Source: Nocardia transvalensis
GTDB lineage: Bacteria > Actinomycetota > Actinomycetes > Mycobacteriales > Mycobacteriaceae
DNA: 64,000 nucleotides
Direction: 5' to 3'
Assembly: GCF_015477765.1 (NCBI RefSeq)
Contig: NZ_JADLQQ010000008.1
Location: 186,001 to 250,000 of the forward strand
A model generated the notes under the pieces. It had not been told where the DNA came from, did not search any database, and saw only the letters and a list, made by a program, of their open reading frames with translations. Below, one piece after another: positions 43,717-52,984 of the stretch. A program made the position numbers and the translations under genes. How positions within the stretch are numbered: position 1 is the stretch's first letter; each line of letters begins with the position of its first letter.

Positions 43717-44682
43717 ATGAGCAGATTGAGCAGGCGAGGTTTGTTGGGAGCGGGCGCTGCGGCCGCCGCGGTGCTGGCGGCCGGATGCACCGCCGAGCAG
43801 CACGGTCCGGCCCCGGCCGCCACGGCTCCAGCCGGTTCATCCGCGGTGACGGTGCGCTGGTGGGGCAACAACGGCTGGGAGATCGCCGCCGGCGGCAAGA
43901 CGGTGCTGATCGACCCGTGGATCACCCGCTTCCGCACCGGCACCTACACCAAGGAGGGTGCCGATCCGCAGACCCCGATCTCGGTGGACACCAGGCTGAT
44001 CGACACCTACCTCGACTCCGGCCGCCTGCGCGCCGACCACATCCTCGTCACGCACGGCCACTACGACCATCTCACCGACGTCCCATACATTGCCCAGCGC
44101 ACCGGCGCCACGGTCTTCGGCACCGAAACCCATCTGAACCTGATGGCCGCACTCGGCGCTCCCGAGGAACAACTCGCCTTGGTGACCGGCGGTGAGGATC
44201 TGAGTTTCGACGGTTACGGCATTCGCGTGCTGCGGTCGCTGCACTCGGCGCTCGGCCCGCGCGCCCAGATCCCATTTCCCGGAACGCGGCCCGGCTACGG
44301 TGCGGTGAAACTGCCTCGGCCGCAGGTGATCAGCGATCTGGTGGAGGGTGGCACCCTGGCCTATCAGGTGACCCTCGGCGGCATCAGTGTGCTGAACTTG
44401 GGCGGCTCGAACTACGTGGAATCGGAACTGGCCGGGCTGCGGCCGGATGTGCTGCTGCTGCCGGTGGGCGGCGCGAAGGTCCGCGAGTACGTGCCCCGAT
44501 TGCTGCGCACCCTGGGCAATCCCCGCTATGTGCTGCCCACGCATTGGGACGACTTCGATTACCCGCTGGGGGAACCGGCGCGCGACACCGGCGGGCTGGA
44601 TCCCCTGCGCAAGGCGGTCGCGGCGGCGAGCCCGGACAGCCGCTTCGTCGTGCTGAACCACCTGGAGATGCTTTCCCCGTAA
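43717..44682 (+). CDS. Secreted MBL-fold metallo-hydrolase lipoprotein
   Basis: A 321-residue metallo-beta-lactamase-fold protein of the UlaG-like/L-ascorbate lactonase-like type. The N-terminus has twin Arg (SRRGLLGAG) and a lipobox ending at Cys24 (LAAGC), so it is probably exported as a lipoprotein, possibly folded by Tat. The zinc motif is THGHYDH (about 105-111); the later His of PTHWDDFDYP fits another ligand. VRWWGNNGWEI and TVLIDPW are typical of the family. ATG 43717 follows GAAAGGA. The substrate is unknown. Confidence 0.85.
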   Translation: MSRLSRRGLLGAGAAAAAVLAAGCTAEQHGPAPAATAPAGSSAVTVRWWGNNGWEIAAGGKTVLIDPWITRFRTGTYTKEGADPQTPISVDTRLIDTYLDSGRLRADHILVTHGHYDHLTDVPYIAQRTGATVFGTETHLNLMAALGAPEEQLALVTGGEDLSFDGYGIRVLRSLHSALGPRAQIPFPGTRPGYGAVKLPRPQVISDLVEGGTLAYQVTLGGISVLNLGGSNYVESELAGLRPDVLLLPVGGAKVREYVPRLLRTLGNPRYVLPTHWDDFDYPLGEPARDTGGLDPLRKAVAAASPDSRFVVLNHLEMLSP

Positions 44683-44778
44683 GAGCCCGGCAAATAAAGG
44701 GGGTCAGGGTGCCGGGGAAATAATGGTGTTGGTGTTGCTGTTCGGGTTCGAGAAAGTCCCAAACGGAAGAGGTGCACC

Positions 44779-45699
44779 ATGGCGCAGGCTGTTCGGTTCG
44801 ACCGGTACGGCGACATCGACGTGCTGAAGGTGGTCGAGGCGCCCGATCCGGTGCCCGGAAAGGACGAGGTGGTAGTGGCCGTCGTCGCCGCCGGTATCAA
44901 TCCGGGAGAGACGAAGATCCGGGTGGGGATGCTGCACGAGCAGTTCCCGGCGACCTTCCCGTCCGGGCAGGGCAGCGATTTCGCGGGCCGGATCGTTGCG
45001 GTGGGGGAGGGCGTGGGCGGCGTCGAAGTGGGGGACGAGGTGCTCGGCTTCACCAACTCGCGCGGCAGCCACGCCACGCGCGTCGTGGTGCCCGCCGATC
45101 AGGTCGCGCCCAAACCCGCCGGGCTGTCCTGGGAGGTCGCGGGTGCGCTGTTCGTCTCGGGCACCACCGCCTTCGCCACCGTGCGGGCGGTCGGCGCCGA
45201 GGCCGGGGACACGGTGGCGGTGTCGGGTGCCGCCGGTGGGGTGGGTTCGATTGCCGTGCAACTACTTCGGGCCCGGGGCGCCACCGTGATCGGCATCGCG
45301 GGTCCCGGCAACCACGAATGGCTGCGGTCGAAGGGAGTGATTCCGGTGGCCTACGGGGACGGGCTCGCCGAACGCCTGCGCCGGGCCGCGCCCGGCGGCA
45401 TCGACGCCTTCATCGATACCCACGGCTCCGGATACGTCGAGTTGGCCCTCGAACTCGGCGTGAAACCCGACCGCATCGACACCATCATCGACTGGGCCGC
45501 CATCGAGAAGTACGGCGTCAAGGGTGAGGGCAGTATGGCCGCCGACACCATCGACGTGGTCGCCGAGCTGGCCGACCTCGCCGCCGCGGGCACACTCGAG
45601 GTTCCCATCGCCGCGACCTACCCTCTCGCTCGGGTCCGCGACGCCTTCCGGGAGCTGGAGCGCGGACACACCCACGGCAAGATCGTTCTGCACCCCTGA
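44779..45699 (+). CDS. NADP-dependent quinone/zinc-free alcohol oxidoreductase
   Basis: A 306-residue medium-chain reductase without zinc ligands. The N-terminal GroES-like domain has PSGQGSDFAGRIVAVGEGV. The Rossmann part has VSGAAGGVGSIAVQLLRARGATVIGIAG (about 150-178). Family members reduce quinones or enones with NADPH. The ATG at 44779 is about 10 bases after GAAGAGG. It is a single gene about 96 bases after the metallo-hydrolase. Confidence 0.9.
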   Translation: MAQAVRFDRYGDIDVLKVVEAPDPVPGKDEVVVAVVAAGINPGETKIRVGMLHEQFPATFPSGQGSDFAGRIVAVGEGVGGVEVGDEVLGFTNSRGSHATRVVVPADQVAPKPAGLSWEVAGALFVSGTTAFATVRAVGAEAGDTVAVSGAAGGVGSIAVQLLRARGATVIGIAGPGNHEWLRSKGVIPVAYGDGLAERLRRAAPGGIDAFIDTHGSGYVELALELGVKPDRIDTIIDWAAIEKYGVKGEGSMAADTIDVVAELADLAAAGTLEVPIAATYPLARVRDAFRELERGHTHGKIVLHP

Positions 45700-45796
45700 C
45701 CGCTGCGCTCCGCCCGCGCACGCAGTAGGGTGAGCTCGACGAAAGACGCTGCCGCACGGTCGATCCGGTAGCGGTGGGGACGGCGAGGGAGTTGCG

Positions 45797-46186
45797 GTGG
45801 GCTGGGCAGATTGCGCGCGGGCGGTGCGCGATCGGTTGCTCGACTTCTGGGTGGCGCTCGCGGCCCTGGCCGGATTGGTGCTGTTCGGCGCGGCCACCGT
45901 CACCGCGGTGCGCGCCGCGGACTGGCTCGCGGTAGCCCTGTTCGGCGCATTGGCCCTGCCGTGCGCGCTGATTGTGGCGCTGAACATCCTCGTCGAAGCC
46001 GCCGACCACGCCCGCATCTGGCTGCTGGCCCTCGGCGCCGTCCTGATCATGCCGCTCCTGCTGATCCCGGCAGTACGACGCCGGGCACGCCGAATCTGGT
46101 TGCGCCACCTCACCTCCCCGGAGCCCGCACCGGCGGGCTGGATGCGTAGGCAGGACGACCCCGGCACGCCGTACCGGTCGAGGTGA
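45797..46186 (+). CDS. Small three-helix membrane protein
   Basis: A 129-residue protein with predicted membrane segments at about 17-37, 40-64 and 73-93, then a basic tail (RRRARRIWLRHLTS). No recognised domain. The start is GTG 45797 after GGGAG. The stop overlaps the first GTG of the short remnant frame that follows. Function unknown. Confidence 0.65.
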   Translation: MGWADCARAVRDRLLDFWVALAALAGLVLFGAATVTAVRAADWLAVALFGALALPCALIVALNILVEAADHARIWLLALGAVLIMPLLLIPAVRRRARRIWLRHLTSPEPAPAGWMRRQDDPGTPYRSR

Positions 46187-46278
46187 ACACGCTCGCTCTG
46201 TCCGCCGCGATCGGCAAGACCGGTACCCGCACCCGGGGTGAGGCGATCCGCTTCGCCGAGCGGTTGGGGTGGTTGTAG
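46150..46278 (+). pseudogene. Possible remnant of a LuxR-type helix-turn-helix end
   Basis: An open frame of 42 codons ending TAG 46278. Its last part, KTGTRTRGEAIRFAERLGWL, looks like the C-terminal end of a LuxR-family DNA-binding domain (TRTRxEAxxxAxxLGWL). No upstream part of such a regulator is present in frame. It may be a relic left after deletion, or chance. GTG 46183 could start a 31-residue peptide. Confidence 0.3.
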
Positions 46279-46288
46279 GTTCGAAGGA

Positions 46289-46708
46289 GTGCACCTTACG
46301 CAGATTCGGTTGATCGTGTCCGACTTCGCTCGCACTCTTGCCTTCTACCGCGACGTGATCGGTTTGCGGCCGCAGGTCGAGAACCCTGGTCCGCCGTATG
46401 TGGCATTCGAGCCGGAGATGGGTAGCAGTCTGTGTCTGCACGACCGCACCGACCTGGATGCCGCTCTCGGCGGTGTGCTGCGCACCGGGCTCGGGCGCAC
46501 CGATACCGCGCTGGTCTCGCTGCGGGTCGACGACCTGGACGACTATCTCGCCGCGGTGCGCGAGCGTGGCGCCGAGATCGCTTGCGGTCCGCTCGCTTTC
46601 GGCGACCGCATTCGCTGCGCCTATCTGCGCGATCCGGAGGAGAACCTGATCGAGATCCAGCAGTGGCTGGCCACCCGTTCCGGCGAACCGGTGCCGCCCG
46701 CGGGCTGA
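46289..46708 (+). CDS. VOC-superfamily (glyoxalase/bleomycin-resistance fold) protein
   Basis: A 139-residue single VOC domain. It starts HLTQIRLIVSDFARTLAFYRDVIGL and ends CAYLRDPEENLIEIQQWL; the terminal Glu and the opening His could be metal ligands. The paired beta-alpha-beta modules are complete. GTG 46289 is chosen because the domain starts there, although AAGGAG directly abuts it; GTG 46238 is the alternative. The substrate is unknown. Confidence 0.82.
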   Translation: MHLTQIRLIVSDFARTLAFYRDVIGLRPQVENPGPPYVAFEPEMGSSLCLHDRTDLDAALGGVLRTGLGRTDTALVSLRVDDLDDYLAAVRERGAEIACGPLAFGDRIRCAYLRDPEENLIEIQQWLATRSGEPVPPAG

Positions 46709-46779
46709 TCCCACCGCGGGTTTTCCGATCACGCTCGCGGGTAGTGCGCAGGCATATCGACTCTCTCTGAGGAGCGCAT

Positions 46780-47973
46780 ATGCGGGCAGTCACATGGCAG
46801 GGCCGGCGCAAGGTCAGCGTGGACACCGTGCCGGATCCGAAGATCGAGGCACCCACCGATGCGATCGTGCGGGTCACCTCCTCGGCGATCTGCGGGTCGG
46901 ATCTGCACCTGTACGAGGTGCTCGGCGCCTATATGAGCGCCGGTGACGTGCTGGGGCACGAGCCGATCGGCATCGTCGAGGAGACCGGTTCGGCGGTGAC
47001 CGAGGTGGCACCGGGCGACCGGGTCGTGGTGCCGTTCAACATCAGCTGCGGCGGCTGTTATATGTGCCGCACCGGCCTGCCCAGTCAGTGTGAGACCACG
47101 CAGGTCCGCGAATACGGCAGCGGCGCAGCGCTGTTCGGCTACTCCAAACTGTACGGCCAGGTGCCCGGCGGGCAGGCGGAATATCTTCGAGTGCCGCACG
47201 CCGACTTCACCCACATCAAGGTGCCGCACGGCCCGGAGGACACCCGGTACCTGTATTTGTCGGACGTCCTGCCCACGGCGTGGCAGGCCGTGGAGTACGC
47301 CGCCGTACCCGAGGGCGGGTCGGTCACCGTTCTCGGTCTCGGCCCGATCGGTGATATGGCGTGCCGCATCGCCAAGCACCGCGGTCATCGGGTGATCGGC
47401 GTCGACCGGGTGCCCGAACGGCTTCGGCGGGTGTCGGGGCGCAATATGGAGGTCATCGACCTCGACACCATCGATCGGCCCGTCGGCGATATCGTGCGCG
47501 AGATGACCGACGGTCGCGGCACCGACGCGGTGATCGATGCGGTGGGCATGGAAGCGCATGGGTCACCGCTGGCATCCATCGCGCAGATGTCCGCGTCGTT
47601 GCTTCCGGATGCCGTGGCGCGCAAGCTGATCGACACCGCCGGTATCGACCGGCTCGCGGCGCTGCACAGCGCCATCGATATCGTGCGCCGCGGCGGGACG
47701 ATCTCGCTGTCGGGCGTCTACGGCGGCATGGTCGACCCGATGCCGATGCGCATGCTGTTCGACAAGCAGATTCAGCTGAGGATGGGGCAGGCCAATGTGA
47801 AGCGCTGGGTGGACGACATCATGCCGCTACTCGGCGACGACGACCCGCTGGGTGTGGAAACCTTTGCCACCCACCGCCTTCCGCTCGAAGCCGCACCGAG
47901 GGCGTACGAGATGTTCCAGCACAAGTCCGATGGGGCGGTGAAGGTGGTGCTCGACCCCACCGTGCGGACGTGA
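46780..47973 (+). CDS. Zinc-dependent alcohol/formaldehyde dehydrogenase-like protein
   Basis: A 397-residue medium-chain zinc dehydrogenase. Catalytic zinc ligands are C38 and H60-E61 (GHEPIG); the structural zinc site is C90, C93, C96 and C104. The Rossmann motif is LGLGPIGDMA (about 187), followed by VIGVDRVPERL, where Asp suggests NAD. The length and HEPIGIVEETG pattern resemble glutathione-independent formaldehyde dehydrogenases. ATG 46780 follows TGAGGAG. It converges on the TPM protein gene. Confidence 0.9.
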   Translation: MRAVTWQGRRKVSVDTVPDPKIEAPTDAIVRVTSSAICGSDLHLYEVLGAYMSAGDVLGHEPIGIVEETGSAVTEVAPGDRVVVPFNISCGGCYMCRTGLPSQCETTQVREYGSGAALFGYSKLYGQVPGGQAEYLRVPHADFTHIKVPHGPEDTRYLYLSDVLPTAWQAVEYAAVPEGGSVTVLGLGPIGDMACRIAKHRGHRVIGVDRVPERLRRVSGRNMEVIDLDTIDRPVGDIVREMTDGRGTDAVIDAVGMEAHGSPLASIAQMSASLLPDAVARKLIDTAGIDRLAALHSAIDIVRRGGTISLSGVYGGMVDPMPMRMLFDKQIQLRMGQANVKRWVDDIMPLLGDDDPLGVETFATHRLPLEAAPRAYEMFQHKSDGAVKVVLDPTVRT

Positions 47974-47979
47974 GGCCGG

Positions 47980-49974
47980 TCAGAACCGCCCGCCGCGGCT
48001 GATCCGCCGCGAACTGTCGGAACCGCCGAACGAGCCCGGACCCCACCCGCCGGAGGCGCGGCGGTATTCGGCGCCGGCCCCGCGCAGCAGGCCGTCGATG
48101 AGAATGCCGCCGAGCACGGCTCCCGCTTGCGACGAGCTTGAAACCGGCTGCCGCGCCTGCCATTCCCGCACGCTCGCCTGCGCCGCGTGCAGGGCGCGGG
48201 TGGCGAGGTCGGCGGCTCGGCGGGCATGTTGGAGCGCCTGCTCCGGATCGGTGCCGGTCAGCTGCTGGGCGCGCTCGAGATGGCGCTGTGCCTCGGCGAG
48301 CCGGGTGCGCGGTGGCGCATCGACGCCGCCACGCCGGGTGGCGATGTAGTCGGCGGCCGCGTGCAGTTGGCCGGTGGCGGCGGTGAGTGCCTGCTCGAGA
48401 CGCCGCCGCAGCTGGTCGGCGGCCAGCTTGCGATCGGTGGCCTCGGCGATCGCGCGATCCAGCTCGGCATCGGCGGCCACGGCCTGCTGGAAGGTGCCCA
48501 GCGGATCGGTCTCACCGGACTCCGTCGCGGCGGCCAGGGCGGTGCGGGCGGCGGCCACGGCCTGCTGCAGTGGCGCACCGCCCGGCTCGGACAGCGTTGC
48601 GGCCGTGTCCAGGTCGCGGCGCAATTCCTCGATCGCCCCGGGCAATCCGGTGCGCGCCTCGGCGATATCGGTGGCGGCGGTGTCGACGGCGTCGAGCAGG
48701 GCACGCCCGGCCGCGACCGCCGATTCGGCGGAGCGGATCGCGGCCACCGCCGAACCCTGCTGTCCCACCGGGCGTGCCACCGCCGCCCGGCCCTCGTCGA
48801 TCGCGCGTTCGGCGTAGGCGATGCGCTCGCGGGCCATGGACACGTTGTCGCGCACCGGCGCGAGCACCGAGGCGGGATGATCGCGAACCAGTTGTGCCAG
48901 GGCGGCTTCCGAGGCCGGAACCCGGGCGGTGAGGTCGACCACATCGCGGGTCAGGGCGTCCAGCCGCTCGGGGGCATTGATGAGCAGATCGCGCATGGCA
49001 TCGAATTCGGCGACCTTGGCGTCGAGTTCGCGATCGGCGCGTCCGCACCGCGAGATCAGCTCGACCAGCAGATCGCGTCGCTCGTCGGGGGTTTCGGGGA
49101 TGTCGTCGTCGAGCCGCTGCCGGATCGAGAACGCCTGGGCGAGAGCCTGTTTCGCCGCGTCCAGGGCGGCCGTGAACGGGGCCGTGGTGGTGGCGCCGAA
49201 TTCGTCGGTGGCCAGCCGCAGTTCCTCGGCGCTGGTGCGGATGGCGTCGTCGAGGTCGACGAGGATCTCCCGGGCGCGGGTATCGAGCAGATCCGGGGGC
49301 ACCGCGGCCAGCGCCGCGGTATCGGTGGGATCGACGCGGCGTGCCGCACTCAGTGCCGCCCGATCGCGGGCGCGGCGGCGAAAGCGCCCGTACAGCAGGA
49401 TCAGTCCCACCGCCGCCACCGCGAGTGCGGCGACGGCCAGCAGCGGCCACAGGCTCGGACCTGCCGAACCGCTCATGGCCGCCGACAGGCCCTGTGCGGC
49501 GGCGACTCCGGCGGCGGCCCACTGGGCGTCCCGCAGCCGTGGCTCGACCCGATCGCGCAGCAGCGCATCCAGTTCCGCGTCGTCGACCGACGGTGGCAAT
49601 GCCCCGCTGACCGCGTACGCGCGGTCGGTCACCGCGACCGCCAGCAGCAGATCACGGTCCCCGAACCCGGACGCCGCGGCCGTGCGCTCGCCCCAGGTCT
49701 GCGGGTCGAGATCGGCGAAATCGTGGACGTACACGATCCACAGCCGCTCCCGGTGCGCGGTGTACAACTCGTTCACCGCCGCACGGACGCTGTCTCGCCG
49801 ACCGCCGTCGAGCGCCTGTGCGGTATCGGTCACATAGTCGGCCAGCCGGAACGGCTCCTCGGCCGCCGCGGTGGCCGGTCGCACCAGTACCGCTCCGGCC
49901 AGCACTGTCACGAGGACGGCCAGCGCGCAAGACAGCGAGGCGATGCGACGAACCGGCGACAGCGGTGGCGGCAT
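47980..49974 (-). CDS. TPM-domain membrane protein (Rv2345-like)
   Basis: A 664-residue protein. A signal or anchor segment (about 10-37) is followed by a TPM domain (about 42-165: LADYVTDTAQALDGGRRDSVRAAVNELY, LWIVYVHDF, DRDLLLAVAVTDRAYAVSG), a membrane helix (about 172-195), a long Ala/Arg/Glu-rich coiled-coil region (about 200-600) and a Ser/Gly/Arg tail (SSQAGAVLGGILIDGLLRG to SRRISRGGRF). Domain order and length match the actinobacterial family next to dgt in mycobacteria. The role is unknown; TPM domains elsewhere act in membrane-complex assembly or as phosphatases. Confidence 0.87.
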   Translation of the reverse strand: MPPPLSPVRRIASLSCALAVLVTVLAGAVLVRPATAAAEEPFRLADYVTDTAQALDGGRRDSVRAAVNELYTAHRERLWIVYVHDFADLDPQTWGERTAAASGFGDRDLLLAVAVTDRAYAVSGALPPSVDDAELDALLRDRVEPRLRDAQWAAAGVAAAQGLSAAMSGSAGPSLWPLLAVAALAVAAVGLILLYGRFRRRARDRAALSAARRVDPTDTAALAAVPPDLLDTRAREILVDLDDAIRTSAEELRLATDEFGATTTAPFTAALDAAKQALAQAFSIRQRLDDDIPETPDERRDLLVELISRCGRADRELDAKVAEFDAMRDLLINAPERLDALTRDVVDLTARVPASEAALAQLVRDHPASVLAPVRDNVSMARERIAYAERAIDEGRAAVARPVGQQGSAVAAIRSAESAVAAGRALLDAVDTAATDIAEARTGLPGAIEELRRDLDTAATLSEPGGAPLQQAVAAARTALAAATESGETDPLGTFQQAVAADAELDRAIAEATDRKLAADQLRRRLEQALTAATGQLHAAADYIATRRGGVDAPPRTRLAEAQRHLERAQQLTGTDPEQALQHARRAADLATRALHAAQASVREWQARQPVSSSSQAGAVLGGILIDGLLRGAGAEYRRASGGWGPGSFGGSDSSRRISRGGRF

Positions 49975-50039
49975 ACCGAGAATCTATCGCCGCGGCGGCG
50001 GCCGGGCAGGACTTCGAAGCCCGGCCCGTGTCGGTGCCG

Positions 50040-50735
50040 ATGACTACCATCGAGACCGTGATCACGATCGATCGTCCCTACACGGGTCATGTCTCGCCGG
50101 AATCGAATCCGCAGCAGCGCGACGTGCCCGGTGCACGCATCGTGAAGATGTCGGTCGGACCGATGGACAACAACACCTACCTGGTGCAGGACACCGCGAC
50201 CGGGGATGCGCTGCTGATCGACGCCGCCAACGAAGCGGAGCGGATCCTGGCGCTGCTCGCCCAGGAAGCGCCCGCGCAGGTGCGGCTCATCCTCACCACC
50301 CACCAGCATTTCGACCACTGGCAGGCCCTGGAACAGGTGGTCGCCGAGACCGGCATCCCGACCGCGGCGCACACCCTCGACGCCGATCCGCTGCCGGTGC
50401 CGCCGGATCGAGTGCTGGCAGACGGCGACACGATCCGCATCGGCGACCTCGCCTTCGAGGTGATCCACCTGCGCGGCCACACGCCGGGCTCGGTGGCGCT
50501 GGCCCTCACCGACGGTGCCGGGCACACCCACCTGTTCACCGGCGATTCCTTGTTTCCCGGCGGTGTGGGACGCACCACGTCCCCGGCCGACTTCGACTCC
50601 CTCTACGGCGATGTCACAGGGAAGCTGTTCGATCGCTACGACGACCACACCGCGGTCTATCCGGGCCACGGCGACGACACCACCCTCGGCAAGGAACGCC
50701 CGCAGCTGGCGGAATGGCGGCGGCGCGGTTGGTGA
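50040..50735 (+). CDS. Cytosolic MBL-fold hydrolase (glyoxalase II-like)
   Basis: A 231-residue metallo-hydrolase with the full HxHxDH zinc motif (THQHFDHW), then LRGHTPGSVAL, FTGDSLFPGGVG and VYPGHGDDTTLGKERP. These are the signatures of glyoxalase II-like and persulfide-dioxygenase-like MBL proteins. ATG 50040 is chosen; GTG codons at 50028 and 50058 are alternatives. It is divergent from the TPM gene (65 bases) and upstream of the SanA-like gene and dgt. Confidence 0.88.
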   Translation: MTTIETVITIDRPYTGHVSPESNPQQRDVPGARIVKMSVGPMDNNTYLVQDTATGDALLIDAANEAERILALLAQEAPAQVRLILTTHQHFDHWQALEQVVAETGIPTAAHTLDADPLPVPPDRVLADGDTIRIGDLAFEVIHLRGHTPGSVALALTDGAGHTHLFTGDSLFPGGVGRTTSPADFDSLYGDVTGKLFDRYDDHTAVYPGHGDDTTLGKERPQLAEWRRRGW

Positions 50736-50803
50736 CTACGCGCCGAAGCCCGCGCTCCCCGCTCCGCAATCTCGGCGTGACAGAGCGCTGGCAGACTCGT
50801 GGA

Positions 50804-51568
50804 ATGCCGTCCGCCCAGACCCATCCCCCTGGCAATCCGGCCGGACCCGCCCCGCGGCCGCGCTGGCTGTCCGCCGATACCCAGCCCATGAGGACTCCCG
50901 GTACCCGGCGGATGACGTCTTCCGGTACCCGGCGCAGCAGTGCTTTTCTGCTGCGCTGGGTTCGCCGGGTGATCGCTGGCACGCTGCTGATGGGTGTGGT
51001 GCTGGTTGTGGGGACCGCGGTGCGGGTGTGGCAGGTGGCGCGCATCAACGACTATTCGCCCGCCGACGCCATCGTGGTGCTGGGGGCGGCACAGTACGAC
51101 GGCACCCCGTCATCGGTGTTCGAGGCCCGACTCGCCCAGGCTTACAAGCTGTACTCCAAAGGGGTTGCGCCGATGGTGATCACCGTCGGGGGCAAACAGG
51201 TCGGGGACAACTACACCGAGGCCGCCTCGGGCAAGAACTATTTGCAGAACCGCGGTGTCCCGGCGGATCATATCCTGGCCGTGGAAACCGGCTCGGACAC
51301 CCTGCAGAGCATCGAGGCGGTGGCCACCGCCATGCGTGCCCGTGAGCTGTCCTCGGCGGTGCTGGTCAGCGATCCCTGGCATTCGCTGCGCACCCGGACC
51401 ATGGCCCGCGACGAAGGGCTGCGGGCGTGGACCGCGCCGGCGCGCACCGGCCCGGCCGTCTACACGCGGGAATCACAGGCGCACGGCATCGCCCGCGAAA
51501 CCGGTGCGCTGCTGTGGTATCAGCTCACCCATTTCTCTGCCGATTTCAAATACACCGCGGAGCAGTGA
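50804..51568 (+). CDS. YdcF/SanA-like DUF218 membrane protein
   Basis: A 254-residue protein with a Pro/Arg-rich head, one membrane segment (about 54-74) and a DUF218/YdcF domain: DAIVVLGAAQYDGTPSSVFEARLAQAYKLYSKG, VITVGGKQVGDNYTEA, SDTLQSIEAVA and VSDPWHSLRT. Relatives (SanA, ElyC) affect envelope integrity and carrier-lipid metabolism. The head contains a short repeat (PGTRRM, SSGTRRS) encoded by near-identical DNA. ATG 50804 or GTG 50777 could start it. It lies 15 bases upstream of dgt. Confidence 0.85.
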   Translation: MPSAQTHPPGNPAGPAPRPRWLSADTQPMRTPGTRRMTSSGTRRSSAFLLRWVRRVIAGTLLMGVVLVVGTAVRVWQVARINDYSPADAIVVLGAAQYDGTPSSVFEARLAQAYKLYSKGVAPMVITVGGKQVGDNYTEAASGKNYLQNRGVPADHILAVETGSDTLQSIEAVATAMRARELSSAVLVSDPWHSLRTRTMARDEGLRAWTAPARTGPAVYTRESQAHGIARETGALLWYQLTHFSADFKYTAEQ

Positions 51569-51583
51569 CTTTCGAGGAGTGAC

Positions 51584-52843
51584 ATGAGCGGCGCCGGGGA
51601 CGCCTACACCGACCAGGACCGGGAACGCATGGTCGCCGAGACCTCGGCGACGGCGGGCCTGAACTGGTCACCCAGTCCCGCCCGCCGCAGCGACTTCGCC
51701 CGCGACCGGGCCCGCGTGCTGCATTCGGCGGCGCTGCGACGGCTGGCCGACAAGACCCAGGTGATGGGCCCGCGCGACGGTGACACTCCGCGCACCCGGC
51801 TCACCCATTCGCTGGAGGTCGCCCAGATCGGGCGCAGCATTGCCGAGGGGCTGGGCTGCGATCCGGATCTGGTGGACCTGGCCGGGCTGGCCCACGACAT
51901 CGGGCATCCGCCCTACGGTCACAACGGTGAGCGTGCCCTGGACCAATTCGCCGAAGCACACGGCGGTTTCGAGGGCAACGCGCAGAATCTGCGCATCCTG
52001 ACCCGGCTCGAGCCCAAGGTTTTCGATGCCGCGGGGCAGAGCTTCGGCCTCAACCTGACTCGGGCCGCGCTGGACGCCACCGTCAAATACCCCTGGGACA
52101 GAACCGCTTCCGGCACCAAATTCGGCGCCTACGACGTGGATCTGCAGCGGCTGGAGTGGGTGCGCAAGGGCGCGCCGGAGCGGCGGCAGTGCCTGGAATC
52201 GCAGATCATGGACTGGTCCGACGATGTGGCCTATTCGGTGCACGACGTCGAGGACGGAGTGATCGCGGGGCGCATCGACCTGCGCGCGCTGGCCGATCCC
52301 AGCGAACAGGAGGCCCTGGCCAGGCTCGGGCACGCCCAGCATCCCGGGCTGACCCTCGACGACCTCGTCTCCGCGGCCGAACGACTGTCCGGTCTGCCCG
52401 TCATCGCCGCAGCCGCGGACTACGACGGCACACTGCGCGCCTCGGTCGCGTTGAAGCGGCTCACCAGCGATCTCGTCGGCCGCTTCGCCACCGCGGCGGT
52501 CGAGGCCACCCGGCAGGCGTGGGGTGGTCGTCGATTGTGCCGCTACCGCGCGGATCTCGAGGTCCCCCGCATCGTCGCCGCCGAGGTCGCGGTGTTGAAG
52601 ACGGTGGCATTGCGGTGGGTGATGTCGGATCCGGAGCACCTCGAACGCCAGGCCGACCAGCGTGCCCGCATTCTGCTCGTCGCCGACCATCTGCTGGACC
52701 GCGCTCCGCACGCCCTGGATCCGGTGATGCTGCCCTGGTGGGAGGAGGCCGCCGACGACACCGCCCGGGTGCGGGTGATCGTCGATCAGATCGCCTCCTA
52801 CACCGAAAGCCGCCTCGAGCGAGTCGCCGCCGCGATCGGATGA
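51584..52843 (+). CDS. dgt: dGTP triphosphohydrolase-like protein Dgt
   Basis: An HD-domain dNTPase of 419 residues that hydrolyses dGTP (or other dNTPs) to nucleoside and triphosphate. The HD motif is plain: RLTHSLEVAQIG, then LAGLAHDIGHPPYGHNGE (about 107-124), and IMDWSDDVAYSVHDVEDG downstream. ATG 51584 follows CGAGGAG. The TPM, dgt, dnaG order matches mycobacteria, with the SanA-like and MBL genes added. Confidence 0.93.
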   Translation: MSGAGDAYTDQDRERMVAETSATAGLNWSPSPARRSDFARDRARVLHSAALRRLADKTQVMGPRDGDTPRTRLTHSLEVAQIGRSIAEGLGCDPDLVDLAGLAHDIGHPPYGHNGERALDQFAEAHGGFEGNAQNLRILTRLEPKVFDAAGQSFGLNLTRAALDATVKYPWDRTASGTKFGAYDVDLQRLEWVRKGAPERRQCLESQIMDWSDDVAYSVHDVEDGVIAGRIDLRALADPSEQEALARLGHAQHPGLTLDDLVSAAERLSGLPVIAAAADYDGTLRASVALKRLTSDLVGRFATAAVEATRQAWGGRRLCRYRADLEVPRIVAAEVAVLKTVALRWVMSDPEHLERQADQRARILLVADHLLDRAPHALDPVMLPWWEEAADDTARVRVIVDQIASYTESRLERVAAAIG

Positions 52844-52984
52844 GCGGCCGCCGCCGAATCGGCCGAACATGTCGGTGCCCGGCCGTAGAGTGAACTGTGT
52901 TGCGGCGCAGGGGCGGTGTTCAGCGAGCATCTAGGCCGCGATGTGGTGTTTCCGGTTGTCGGATCACGAAAGAGGGGGCCGATC

